A DNA stretch of 25,006 nucleotides from Ruminococcaceae bacterium UBA6364 (GCA_002440045.1 DJRI01000176.1:7811-32816), one strand, 5' to 3'; counted from the first letter of the stretch, positions 16,898-24,657 are shown. The notes: generated by a model not told the origin, from the letters alone. Made by a program: numbers and translations.

Positions 16898-17923
16898 TTA
16901 TGAATTTCGGCGCCAAACGCCGTCCAAATATTTTTTGAGTATATGCATTGTGCTTTTCATTCCGAAAACACAATATAAAGTGTAAACCGTTTTCACCTTT
17001 TTGCCTGAACCGTATTTAAGTAAAAACATACAGTTTCGGCATCTTTTTATTATTTCTTCATAGTCGCTGTCGCCCCTGAGCCTCGGCACATCGCCGAGAA
17101 GAGTCGAAAGCTGGTATGCCCAATATCTGTAATAAATTCTTTTGAGCGTTTCGCTCTGATTTAAATTTTCGATTTCCTCTACGGCTTCTTCGATTTGAGA
17201 AAGTATATCCAAAATATTCTTTCTGCCGAAGGATGATGTTATGGAGCCGGATTTTCTCAGCATATAGCTGTAAAAGCCGCTTGAATAAACGGCAAAATGA
17301 TGCGCTTTTATAAGAATTTTTCCCGACCAGCCTATATCTTCGCTTAAAATGCCGTCTTCAAAAAACAGTTTGTTGTTAATAAGAAAATCTCTTTTAAGCG
17401 CTTTTGTATAAGCCGCGTTGAAAAATCCGTTGTTTTTGCAAAGTCTTTTTAAAACCTCTTCTTTTTCCGTGCAATCGGACGGCACAAATTCGGGTATGCA
17501 GTTTTTCCGCTTTTTGCCGTCAGTGCCGAAAAGCATATATCCGAAAGCTATAACCTCGGTTTCGGGCTTTTCTTCAAAAATTTTTGCAAGCCCCCCCAAA
17601 GCGCCCGCGTCGTTCCACATATCGTCGCTGTCAAGAAAAACAACGTTTTCGCCCGAAGCCGAAAGCAGACCGGTGTTTCGCGCCGCAGAAAGCCCGCCGT
17701 TTTTTCGGTGAACGCACTTTATGCGTCGGTCCTTTAAAGCATACATATCGCAAATTGCGCCGCTTTTATCGGTTGAGCCGTCATCAACCAAAACAAGCTC
17801 AAAATTTTCGTATGTCTGCGAAAGAACGCTTTCAATGCACCTTTTGAGATACGCTTCAACATTATAAACGGGGACTATTATGCTGAACTTTCTTTCAACA
17901 TCTAAAGAAGCCTTGAAGTTCAT
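16898..17923 (-). CDS. Glycosyltransferase family 2
   Basis: The product has 341 residues from the chosen start. The GT-A core is FSIIVPVYNVEAYLKRCIES (13-32), VDDGSTDKS (46-54), KNGGLSAARNTG (74-85) and FLDSDD (96-101). ATG at 17923 is preferred because it forms an ATGA overlap with the previous gene. The longer frame would need TTG at 17941 and overlaps that gene by 22 bases. A GGGGG run about 11 bases before this ATG may help initiation. The C-terminal part is alpha-rich and typical for pyrophosphate-linked glycan GT2 enzymes. Sugar unknown. Confidence 0.9.
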   Translation of the reverse strand: MNFKASLDVERKFSIIVPVYNVEAYLKRCIESVLSQTYENFELVLVDDGSTDKSGAICDMYALKDRRIKCVHRKNGGLSAARNTGLLSASGENVVFLDSDDMWNDAGALGGLAKIFEEKPETEVIAFGYMLFGTDGKKRKNCIPEFVPSDCTEKEEVLKRLCKNNGFFNAAYTKALKRDFLINNKLFFEDGILSEDIGWSGKILIKAHHFAVYSSGFYSYMLRKSGSITSSFGRKNILDILSQIEEAVEEIENLNQSETLKRIYYRYWAYQLSTLLGDVPRLRGDSDYEEIIKRCRNCMFLLKYGSGKKVKTVYTLYCVFGMKSTMHILKKYLDGVWRRNS

Positions 17924-18837
17924 TTGTACTTTCGCCCCCAATACAAATATAAGAGCCGACCGGGCAAAAAGCCCAAAAGCACAAGAAACGGATAGTCCGA
18001 TGTTTTAAGCGAGTCTTTAAAGCCGATAGAAGCAAATGCAGAATAGCAGTTATAAAGAAGCGAATATTTTAAACGGGTAAAAAGCGGGAGCCGCCTGTTC
18101 ATATAAACGTTGGCGTTATATTTTCCGCCGAGGGGATTGTTTATGCGAAGCTTTCTGCCCGCCATTGTAAGACCGTCGGGAAGATATTCGCACTCATAGA
18201 TAGCCTTGTCGATATAAACGCCTTTTCCCAAAAGCTCAATGTTCATATGTGCCGCGCCCTCGCCTATAAAGCGCTCGCCGGGGAACACGGGAAACGGATA
18301 TTTTATGAAAGCTTCTGTTTTAAATACATCACAGCAATCCCTGCTTTTAACATTTGAAAACCGCCGAACTTTATATGTTTTTGTAATCACATTCGGGTGC
18401 TTTACATAGCAAAGCGGATTGCCGTTTTTGTCACACCTGTAAAAATATAAAACATTCACGCCATTTTCGTTTTCATACTTTTTCCATTCACTAAGTATTG
18501 TTTCTACGGCGTCGGGCAAAAGCGTGTCGTCACTGTCAAGCACCGTAACGTATTTGCCCTTTATATATTTGTGCGAAGCGTTCGGCGCCGTGTGCTTCCC
18601 GCCGTTTTCCTTAGTATAATATTCAAATTCGGCAGCGCCGTCTTTTTTTAATTCTTCTATAAGCTCGGGTGTATTATCAGTGCTTCCGTCGTCTATAATT
18701 ATCCATTGAAAATCCCCGCACGTCTGAGCGGCAATTGAATTGTAACAGGCTTTAAGCGTTCTTTCTCTGTTATATGTGGGCGTGATTATTGTAAGAGACG
18801 GAGTTTTTTCGTTTTTATTTTCAACATTTCTTTCCAT
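17920..18837 (-). CDS. Glycosyltransferase family 2, NGGKHxA subgroup
   Basis: The product has 305 residues. LTIITPTYNRERTLKACYNS, IIDDGSTDNT (47-56) and VLDSDD (99-104) mark the GT-A fold. Where sister enzymes read NGGLSSARN it reads NGGKHTAPN, a variant found in another GT2 branch, so it probably handles a different sugar. The C-terminus ends with a hydrophobic stretch (YPFLVLLGFLPGRLLYLYWG) that may contact the membrane. I moved the start to ATG at 18837 because GAGGG at 18846-18850 lies 8 bases upstream. The longer GTG start at 18846 would lie only 2 bases from that site. Confidence 0.9.
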   Translation of the reverse strand: MERNVENKNEKTPSLTIITPTYNRERTLKACYNSIAAQTCGDFQWIIIDDGSTDNTPELIEELKKDGAAEFEYYTKENGGKHTAPNASHKYIKGKYVTVLDSDDTLLPDAVETILSEWKKYENENGVNVLYFYRCDKNGNPLCYVKHPNVITKTYKVRRFSNVKSRDCCDVFKTEAFIKYPFPVFPGERFIGEGAAHMNIELLGKGVYIDKAIYECEYLPDGLTMAGRKLRINNPLGGKYNANVYMNRRLPLFTRLKYSLLYNCYSAFASIGFKDSLKTSDYPFLVLLGFLPGRLLYLYWGRKYK

Positions 18838-18845
18838 AACACACA

Positions 18846-18850
18846 CCCTC
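18846..18850 (-). promoter_or_regulatory. Shine-Dalgarno GAGGG deciding the ATG at 18837
   Basis: GAGGG on the minus strand is 8 bases before ATG at 18837. It overlaps the alternative GTG at 18844-18846, which makes that upstream start unlikely. Confidence 0.7.
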
Positions 18851-18885
18851 TAAAGCAGCTTGCCTGTTAATATGCGGCTGTTTTG

Positions 18886-19863
18886 TCACTTTTTCAACCC
18901 GATTGCTTTATCAATCAAAAACGCCGCTTTCATTCTCACCGGAAGCGAAATAACAAACGTTTTAAAATCCTTTGCCGGTACTTTTTCTTCACAAAACGCG
19001 CGGCACACTTCTTTGATACGCCCCCGGCGCTCTTTTGTGCCCATACCGTATTTTAAAAGCTCCTTTGAAGAGGAATAAGCCGAACGGTAAAAAGAATACG
19101 CGATTGCCGCGCTCAATTTTTCGTTTGCCGCTTTTTTGGGGTTTGCGTTTTTTAGCGCTTCAAACATTTTTTTGTGACCCGAAATAAGCTGCCCCGACAG
19201 GTCATCGCGCCGCTTTCTTGAAAGCGATTCGCCGTTTTCAAGAGAAACGTTATAAATAATTTTATCGGAAGTGCAAAGCGATTTTATATGAAGCGCATAA
19301 GTCACGCAAAAAAGCTGGTCCTCGCCTATGTAAATGTCGTTTGAAAAACGCAAATTCAGCTGTTTAATTCGCTCGTTCAAAAAAGCCTTACACCACAACA
19401 CATTAATGCGCCTGTCGCGTATAGCAAAGCTCACCGCATCAAAAACAGAATCCGCGCCGTATACTGCATTTTGTTCCTGTCTTATTTCTTCGTTCCTGCC
19501 GTCTGAAAGCCTGCACGAAAACATATACATATCGAATTCGTTTTTTTCGGTCATTTCGTTAAGCGCTTCAAAATAATCGCCGCTCACTTCGTCGTCGCTG
19601 TCGACAAAAAGTACATATTTGCCAGAAGCCTTTTTAAGCCCGAGATTTCTTGCAGAGGAAACACCGCCGTTTTCTTTTTTGAAATATTTTACAGTGCGGT
19701 ATTTTTCCGAAAACTCTTTACACAAAGCGTCGCTTTTGTCGGTTGAGCCGTCATTAATAAGAAGAATTTCATAATCGTCAAAATCTTGCGAAGCTATGCT
19801 TTCAATACAGCGGGCAACTGTTTTTTCGGAATTAAAAACAGGTATAATCAATGAATATTTCAT
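18886..19863 (-). CDS. Glycosyltransferase family 2
   Basis: The product has 325 residues and starts directly at the catalytic fold: KYSLIIPVFNSEKTVARCIE, INDGSTDKS (36-44), ENGGVSSARNLG (64-75) and FVDSDD (86-91). It is an inverting sugar transferase for the repeat unit. It begins in an ATGA overlap with the upstream GT4 gene, preceded by GGTGGGGA. A 48-base gap follows before the next gene, the longest inside this transferase block; I see no promoter or terminator in it. It resembles the GT2 at 11389-12453 and the one at 16898-17923 in motif wording, suggesting a duplicated set. Confidence 0.9.
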   Translation of the reverse strand: MKYSLIIPVFNSEKTVARCIESIASQDFDDYEILLINDGSTDKSDALCKEFSEKYRTVKYFKKENGGVSSARNLGLKKASGKYVLFVDSDDEVSGDYFEALNEMTEKNEFDMYMFSCRLSDGRNEEIRQEQNAVYGADSVFDAVSFAIRDRRINVLWCKAFLNERIKQLNLRFSNDIYIGEDQLFCVTYALHIKSLCTSDKIIYNVSLENGESLSRKRRDDLSGQLISGHKKMFEALKNANPKKAANEKLSAAIAYSFYRSAYSSSKELLKYGMGTKERRGRIKEVCRAFCEEKVPAKDFKTFVISLPVRMKAAFLIDKAIGLKK

Positions 19864-20999
19864 AAATCCCCACCGCCTTGAGAAAGAACGGAGCGCATAA
19901 GCTTCAGCACATTGTCCTTTGACACTGACTCGCTGAATCTTGTTACGTTATTTAAATTGTAAGCCCCCATATTTTTTCTCATATCTTCATTTTCGGCAAG
20001 GGTTTTTATAGCTTCTGCGAAGCTTTCGGGGGTGTTTTCGGCAACAAAGCCGCCTTTTATATCGTCAATAAGGTCAACACAGCCGCGTATTTTTGAGCAG
20101 ACCACGGGTTTGCCGTTTGCCATAGCTTCTTCAATCGCCTTCGGAAGCCCCTCTTGCAAAGAGCTTAAAACAAAAATGTCGGAGGCGCTGTAAATATCGG
20201 AGAGCCCTTTTCTGTAGCCTAAAAAGAATACGTTATTTTCGAGTCCGCGTTCTTTAGTAAGGCTCTTTAAAGCTTCTTCGTTATCGCCGCGGCCGCAGAT
20301 AAAAAACTTTATTTTGGGATTATTAAGTAAAGAAAGCGCATCTATAATAATATGCTGATTTTTTCTTTTTGTAAGCTCGCCGACGTTAAGAAGCATTATT
20401 TCGCCGTCTTTAACGCCAAGCTCTTCTCTTTCTTTATTGCGGCTCTCATTATTGAAAGCAAATTCAGCCGTATTTACGCCTATTCCGTCAATTTTTTCGA
20501 CTTTTTTTGCGTGAAGAGTTTTTGCAAGCTCAAAATCCTCGTTATTTATTGTGATTATCATATCCGAAAAACGCGAGCAGTATTTTTCGGCAGGATAAAA
20601 CAGCAGCCGGTTTAAAAACGGCGCGCCATTATAAAAATGAAAGCCGTGAACCATGTACACGACTTTTGTGCCGCGTTTTCGTGCATTTTTTGCAGCAAGG
20701 CGCGTCATAATTCCCATAACCGGTTCATTGGTCCAGATAACGTCCCATTTTTCGCGGTTGATTATTCTTTTTAAATCCTTGAGGCCGTTTAAATTTGAGA
20801 CCGCAAGGGGGCTTCTTACAAGGCGGACGGTTTCGATTTCGGCAACGCCGTCAAGCGCCTCTTTAAGGTCAGAAAGCCTGTCCCCGACGACGGAGCAGGC
20901 AAGCTTAACCGAAAAGCCGTTTTCGGATAAATATTTGATGTGCGGAACCATAAACTGTATCGCCATAAGGTCGGTACATGTCAAAAGCAGACGCTTCAT
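19860..20999 (-). CDS. Glycosyltransferase family 4, EpsD-like
   Basis: The product has 379 residues. The N-terminal domain (RLLLTCTDLMAIQFMVPHIK, then WDVIWTNEPVMGIMTRLAA and YMVHGFHFYNGAP) matches the EpsD/CapJ-like branch that often adds the second sugar after the initiating transferase. The donor half has NVGELTKRKNQHIIIDAL, CGRGDNEEALKS and the EX7E motif in LQEGLPKAIEEAMANG. It is the first ordinary glycosyltransferase of the operon, which agrees with an early step (inference from order and family). The start forms an ATGA with the transketolase C-subunit gene. Confidence 0.91.
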   Translation of the reverse strand: MKRLLLTCTDLMAIQFMVPHIKYLSENGFSVKLACSVVGDRLSDLKEALDGVAEIETVRLVRSPLAVSNLNGLKDLKRIINREKWDVIWTNEPVMGIMTRLAAKNARKRGTKVVYMVHGFHFYNGAPFLNRLLFYPAEKYCSRFSDMIITINNEDFELAKTLHAKKVEKIDGIGVNTAEFAFNNESRNKEREELGVKDGEIMLLNVGELTKRKNQHIIIDALSLLNNPKIKFFICGRGDNEEALKSLTKERGLENNVFFLGYRKGLSDIYSASDIFVLSSLQEGLPKAIEEAMANGKPVVCSKIRGCVDLIDDIKGGFVAENTPESFAEAIKTLAENEDMRKNMGAYNLNNVTRFSESVSKDNVLKLMRSVLSQGGGDL

Positions 21000-21916
21000 T
21001 CGCCCACCTCTTTTAAAATAACCGAAGCAATGCTTTCGGCGTCAAGACCGAAGTAATGTCTTAAATAGCTTTGGTCGCCGACCGTATCGGCATAAGCGTT
21101 CGGCACGCCCATTCTGTGAAGGCGCGCTCCCTTAGGCAGTTCGCAAAGCACTTCCGCAACGGCAGAGCCGAAGCCGCCGTCGAGATTATGCTCTTCAACG
21201 GTAACTATAAGTCCGAATTTTTCGGAGCATTCTTTTATAACGTCCTTATCAATCGGTTTTACCGTGGGGAAGGTGTAAAGCGCAGGTGTTAAGCCGCTTT
21301 TTTTAAGAATTTCACGCGCGGCAACAACTTCTTCGGCAATTGCGCCCGTAGTAAATATCGCAACTTTTTCGCCGTCGCCGATTTTAATTGCTTTGCCGAT
21401 TTTAAAATCGGGAATACTCTCGTGAATACGTTTTTCGCCGCCCCTGCCGAGTCTTAAATAGCACGTTCCGTTATAGCCTGCTATTGCCTTTGTAACCTCT
21501 CGTGCTTCAACAAGGTCTGCAGGGCAAAAAACAGCAACACCCGGAAGCGCGCGCATAACCGCAATATCCTCGGTTGCGTGGTGGCTCATTCCGAGACTGC
21601 CGTATGTAAAGCCGCCGCCGACGCAAACAATCTTTACGTTGGCGTTGTGATAAGCGCAGTCGTTTCTTATTTGTTCAAGACAGCGAAGCGTCGGAAAGCT
21701 TCCTATAGAATATGTAAAAACGGTTTTGCCCTCAAGCGCCATTCCCGCCGCGGCAGAAGTCATATTCTGCTCGGCTATGCCGGCGTTTATAAACTGGTCG
21801 GGAAGCTTTTTCCAAAAAAGCTTTAACACGCCGAAGCCGAGGTCGCCCGTTATAAGCTCAATATTTTTATCGTTTGTTGCAAGCTCAAGAAGAGTATTGG
21901 CAAATGTATCTCTCAT
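20996..21916 (-). CDS. Transketolase-like C-terminal subunit
   Basis: The product has 306 residues, the usual size of the split C-terminal (pyrimidine-binding) half. The ThDP-activating glutamate sits in INAGIAEQNM (Glu49). SHHATED (111-117) and VFCPADLVEA follow, then the transketolase C-domain with VEEHNLDGGFGSAVAE. With the N-subunit it should move two-carbon ketol units between sugar phosphates. A copy inside a capsule operon may make a ketose or pentose precursor for the polymer rather than serve central metabolism (inference). The start lies in an ATGA overlap with the N-subunit gene, so the halves are made in equal amounts. Confidence 0.9.
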   Translation of the reverse strand: MRDTFANTLLELATNDKNIELITGDLGFGVLKLFWKKLPDQFINAGIAEQNMTSAAAGMALEGKTVFTYSIGSFPTLRCLEQIRNDCAYHNANVKIVCVGGGFTYGSLGMSHHATEDIAVMRALPGVAVFCPADLVEAREVTKAIAGYNGTCYLRLGRGGEKRIHESIPDFKIGKAIKIGDGEKVAIFTTGAIAEEVVAAREILKKSGLTPALYTFPTVKPIDKDVIKECSEKFGLIVTVEEHNLDGGFGSAVAEVLCELPKGARLHRMGVPNAYADTVGDQSYLRHYFGLDAESIASVILKEVGE

Positions 21917-22860
21917 TTCTTTTCATCCCTCGCAAAACGTTTCGGATGCCACCCGGCAGAAAGTGTATGGTCGTTGCCGATGTCATCGCCCTCTTCGGGT
22001 CTTTTCGGATTTTTTATTCCGTCGGGGGTATAAGGGTCTTCAACCCCGTCGGGCTTTGCTTCAAAAAGCTGTGTAACGGCACAGTCATACTCCCAGCCGT
22101 CGTGCGGGAAGCGGTAATGCCACAAAATATCGTTTTCCATAAACGACACGCCCTTGCCCTTAACGGTATCGGCAATTACAACTGTCGGCTTGTGGGCGGG
22201 GTTTGACGTGTCAAGAAGAGCATTTTTCAAGGCTTCGCAATCGTGGCCGTCTACATTTATAACGTTCCAGCCGAAAGCGCGCCATTTAGAAGCAAAATCT
22301 TCAAGCTCCAAAGTTTTTTCACAAAAATCGAGACTTTGCATATGGTTGTGGTCAACCACTGCGACAAGATTTTCGAGCCTGTAGTGGTTGGCAAAAAGAG
22401 CCGCCTCCCACACAGAGCCTTCGTCGCACTCGCCGTCGCCGAGAACGGCGAAAACGCGGTGGTCTTTATTATCACAGAGTGCCGCAAACGCCATACCCGC
22501 GGCAACAGGCAGTGCATGTCCCAAAGAGCCTGTTGAAAAATCAACGCCCGGAACATGGTGCGAAACGTGCCCCGAAAGACGGCTGCCGTTTTTATAATGC
22601 GTTTTAAGCTCCTCTGTCGGGAAAAAGCCGCATTCCGCAAGAGCGGCATAAATTGCGGCGCCGGCGTGCCCCTTGCCCAAAATAAAGCGGTCGCGCCCGT
22701 CCCACTCTGGATTTTCGGGGTCATATTTCATAACGTCTGCATAAAGGACCGCCACAATATCGGCAACGGAAAGCACCGCCCCGATGTGGCTGCCGCAGGA
22801 TAAATGCGTCATTTCGACTCCGTGTCGGCGAATAAGCCACGCAAGCTGTTGACTTGTCAT
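21913..22860 (-). CDS. Transketolase-like N-terminal (ThDP-binding) subunit with C-terminal extension
   Basis: The product has 315 residues. The ThDP motif is intact: LGDGECDEG (140-148) through Asn172 in DHNHMQ. Catalytic-site phrases GKGHAG (His65), SGHVSHH and TGSLGH (110-115) are present. From about residue 265 there is a tail of some 50 residues rich in Pro, Asp and Gly (DPYTPDGIKNPKRPEEGDD then HTLSAGWHPKRF), beyond the end I expect for split N-subunits. ATG at 22860 is chosen because AGGAG lies 8 bases upstream; the longer frame needs TTG at 22890. A 140-base non-coding gap ahead of it carries a possible promoter and inverted repeats. Confidence 0.92.
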   Translation of the reverse strand: MTSQQLAWLIRRHGVEMTHLSCGSHIGAVLSVADIVAVLYADVMKYDPENPEWDGRDRFILGKGHAGAAIYAALAECGFFPTEELKTHYKNGSRLSGHVSHHVPGVDFSTGSLGHALPVAAGMAFAALCDNKDHRVFAVLGDGECDEGSVWEAALFANHYRLENLVAVVDHNHMQSLDFCEKTLELEDFASKWRAFGWNVINVDGHDCEALKNALLDTSNPAHKPTVVIADTVKGKGVSFMENDILWHYRFPHDGWEYDCAVTQLFEAKPDGVEDPYTPDGIKNPKRPEEGDDIGNDHTLSAGWHPKRFARDEKK

Positions 22861-22868
22861 AAACCACA

Positions 22869-22873
22869 CTCCT
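22869..22873 (-). promoter_or_regulatory. Shine-Dalgarno AGGAG deciding the ATG at 22860
   Basis: AGGAG on the minus strand is 8 bases before ATG at 22860. It supports trimming ten residues from the longest possible frame of the transketolase N-subunit. Confidence 0.75.
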
Positions 22874-22884
22874 AACCAAAGTCT

Positions 22885-22905
22885 CGGCAAGTGCCGATTA
22901 ATCGG
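22885..22905 (-). promoter_or_regulatory. Two overlapping inverted repeats in the transketolase leader
   Basis: CGGCAAGTGCCG (22885-22896) and CCGATTAATCGG (22894-22905) are each self-complementary or nearly so and share three bases. In RNA sense they give two small hairpins, CCGA-UUAA-UCGG and CGGC-ACUU-GCCG, that cannot form together. They lie about 12 bases before the ribosome site. They could be a protein operator or a folding switch; function is unproven. Confidence 0.35.
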
Positions 22906-22920
22906 TCATCTCACACCAAG

Positions 22921-22943
22921 CACGCGCTTTAAAAAGCGGCGTG
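22921..22943 (-). repeat. Inverted repeat CACGC...GCGTG in the AKR-transketolase gap
   Basis: CACGC-GCTTT faces AAAGC-G-GCGTG, a stem of about 10 bp with one bulged base. No T-run follows on either strand, so it is not a standard terminator. It would lie in the 5' leader if the promoter at 22958-22987 is used. Confidence 0.35.
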
Positions 22944-22957
22944 AAGAAATAAATTAT

Positions 22958-22987
22958 GTTATAGAATTATCTTTAAATTAAAGTAAA
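22958..22987 (-). promoter_or_regulatory. Possible internal promoter before the transketolase pair
   Basis: On the minus strand, TTTACT (plus 22982-22987) and TATAAC (plus 22958-22963) are 18 bases apart, matching 4 of 6 and 5 of 6 of the sigma-A hexamers in an AT-rich stretch. This is weaker than the two main promoters. It would give a leader of about 90 bases containing the inverted repeats. Confidence 0.35.
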
Positions 22988-23000
22988 ACACATTTTTCGC

Positions 23001-23936
23001 TCATTTTGAAACCTCTTCAAGCAACGACATCTCATCTTTTGACAGGTGCCAGTCGCACGCCTCGACATTTGAAACGAGCTGTGAAGGATTTTTAATGCCG
23101 ACTATCGCAACGGAATCGGGCATTTTGTCAAGAATCCACCTTATTGCGCACGACGAAACGCTTTTGTTTCTCTCTTTGGCAATATTTTTAAGGACATCGA
23201 CAATTTTAAGATTTTTTTCAAGCTTTTCGCCGTGAAAATTAACGTATATTTCGCGGCTTCGTCTGTCGTCCGCGCCGAAAACCGCATCTTTGCCGTATTT
23301 GCCGCTTAACACGCCCTGACCGAGACTGCCCCAGGTCATCGGCGTTATTAAAAGCTCTTTTCTTAAAAGCTCAAGGTCGCCCTCGTTTTTTCGGCAGGCA
23401 AGCGAAAACTCGTCCTGACAGCTTACAAACTTGCCCTTATACGGCATAAGCTCCGAAACATCGTCTGCGTGAATGTTTGAAAGGCCGAAATAACGGATTT
23501 TTCCTTCTTTTTTCAAGCGTTCAAGCTCGTCCACAACAGCGCCTATAGGTGTGGAGCGGTCGCGGTAATGAATAACATAAATGTCAAGATAATCGGTATT
23601 AAGGCGCTTTAAGCTTTCTTCAAGCGCCGTGCGTATATAATCGGGCGAATTGTCATAAACCGTTTTGCCGCCGCCCGTTCTTACGCCGAATTTTGATTCT
23701 ATAATAACATCGTGACGTTTTGAGCCGAGACCCTTTGCAAGGGTTATTTCGGATTTGCCGAGACCGTAGGTGTCGGCGGTGTCAAAAAAGTTAACGCCGC
23801 AGTCAAGCGCCTTGTTTATAGCCTTTAAAAGCTCTTCTTCAGAGACCTTGCCCCAGCCGTAACCGCCCATAGGACAGCCGCCCATACAAACCCTTGAAAC
23901 GTTCAGTTCTGTATTTTTAAGAGTTATGTATTCCAT
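23001..23936 (-). CDS. Aldo/keto reductase
   Basis: The product has 311 residues with a TIM-barrel AKR fold. The catalytic tetrad is visible: Asp52 and Tyr57 in FFDTADTYG, Lys82 in IIESKFG and His123 in YVIHYRD. Late phrases IVGIKNPSQL match the NADPH-binding end. It should reduce a carbonyl of a sugar or sugar-derived compound with NAD(P)H. Its position between the initiating transferase and the transketolase pair suggests a shared precursor route (inference). ATG at 23936 is chosen because AAAGGGAG lies 6 bases upstream. The open frame continues further up, but that part reads as basic nonsense and overlaps the sugar transferase. With the chosen start the overlap is 20 bases. Confidence 0.9.
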   Translation of the reverse strand: MEYITLKNTELNVSRVCMGGCPMGGYGWGKVSEEELLKAINKALDCGVNFFDTADTYGLGKSEITLAKGLGSKRHDVIIESKFGVRTGGGKTVYDNSPDYIRTALEESLKRLNTDYLDIYVIHYRDRSTPIGAVVDELERLKKEGKIRYFGLSNIHADDVSELMPYKGKFVSCQDEFSLACRKNEGDLELLRKELLITPMTWGSLGQGVLSGKYGKDAVFGADDRRSREIYVNFHGEKLEKNLKIVDVLKNIAKERNKSVSSCAIRWILDKMPDSVAIVGIKNPSQLVSNVEACDWHLSKDEMSLLEEVSK

Positions 23937-24651
23937 CGTCCGCTCCCTTTTGTTCTTCTGCAAAGCGCGCCGCTTTTTTAAACACGCTGAAAACAGTCTT
24001 GAAAAAAAGCTTAATGTCGGTTTTAAAAGAAACCTCGCGCGCATATTTCACCCGAAGGCTGTTTTTTCGCTTCAGCACATATTTTTCGTAATACTCGTCG
24101 GCATTGCCTTCGCCGACAATTTCATCAAGATTTATAAACTCGATAGAGCTGAAATCGGTAATCCCGGGGCGAACCTTAAAAATAAGCTTTTCGTCGCCTT
24201 CATAAGCGGACGTATACTGTAAAAGCTCTGGCCGCGGACCGACAAAGCTCATCGTTCCGATAAGCACGTTATAAAGCTGAGGAATTTCATCAAGCTTTGT
24301 TTTGCGCAAAACAGCACCGACCTTTGTAATTCGCGGGTCGTTAAGAGCAGTTGTGCCGCCGCCGATTTTGTCGGCGTTTTTCACCATTGTGCGGAATTTG
24401 AAAATTTTAAACGGTTTTTCGCGATAGCCGCCCCTTAAAGGCGTATAAAACACGGGAAAGCCGCTTTCCAAAGCAATCGCAATGCCGATAACCAAAACGA
24501 CGGGCGCAAGGAGAATGCCGAATACAAGTGCCAGCAGAAAATCCACAACGCGCTTAAAAACGCGGTTATATATACCGTCGCACCCGTTGCGCGTATTTGA
24601 AGCCGTTTTCTGCGGCGCGTTTTCCCTTTCGGTTTCGATAATCTTACTCAC
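23917..24651 (-). CDS. Initiating sugar transferase (undecaprenyl-phosphate phosphoglycosyl transferase, PglC/WcaJ catalytic type)
   Basis: The product has 244 residues. It transfers a sugar-1-phosphate from a UDP-sugar to undecaprenyl phosphate, starting the repeat unit. Seen in order: a basic start to the membrane helix (FKRVVDFLLALVFG, 32-45) with Pro50 for the re-entrant bend, FKFRTM (84-89), NDPRITKVG, the Asp-Glu catalytic pair in KTKLDEIPQLYNVL (Asp121, Glu122), SFVGPRPE (135-142) and RPGITDFSS. It is the short form without the extra N-terminal helices of WbaP. GTG at 24651 is chosen because GGGGA is 6 bases upstream; the open frame continues to TTG at 24681. It is the first gene after a strong promoter. 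RPGITD in place of the common RPGITG is a small departure. Confidence 0.93.
   Translation of the reverse strand: MSKIIETERENAPQKTASNTRNGCDGIYNRVFKRVVDFLLALVFGILLAPVVLVIGIAIALESGFPVFYTPLRGGYREKPFKIFKFRTMVKNADKIGGGTTALNDPRITKVGAVLRKTKLDEIPQLYNVLIGTMSFVGPRPELLQYTSAYEGDEKLIFKVRPGITDFSSIEFINLDEIVGEGNADEYYEKYVLKRKNSLRVKYAREVSFKTDIKLFFKTVFSVFKKAARFAEEQKGADDGIHNS
23943..23950 (-). promoter_or_regulatory. Shine-Dalgarno AAAGGGAG deciding the AKR start
   Basis: AAAGGGAG on the minus strand lies 6 bases before ATG at 23936, inside the last codons of the sugar transferase. It rules out the 36-residue longer reading. Confidence 0.75.
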
Positions 24652-24657
24652 AATACA

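Noticed and set aside
17924..17941. Longer TTG start for the GT2 at 16898
   Set aside because: The ATG at 17923 forms the ATGA overlap used across this operon, and the longer start has no ribosome site.
22861..22890. Ten-residue extension of the transketolase N-subunit
   Set aside because: It needs a TTG start without a ribosome site, while AGGAG precedes the ATG at 22860.
22921..22943. Terminator between the aldo/keto reductase and transketolase genes
   Set aside because: The stem is bulged and neither strand has a T-run after it.
23937..24044. 36-residue N-terminal extension of the aldo/keto reductase
   Set aside because: It overlaps the sugar transferase, is Arg/Lys-rich and unlike any AKR, and a good ribosome site marks the ATG at 23936.
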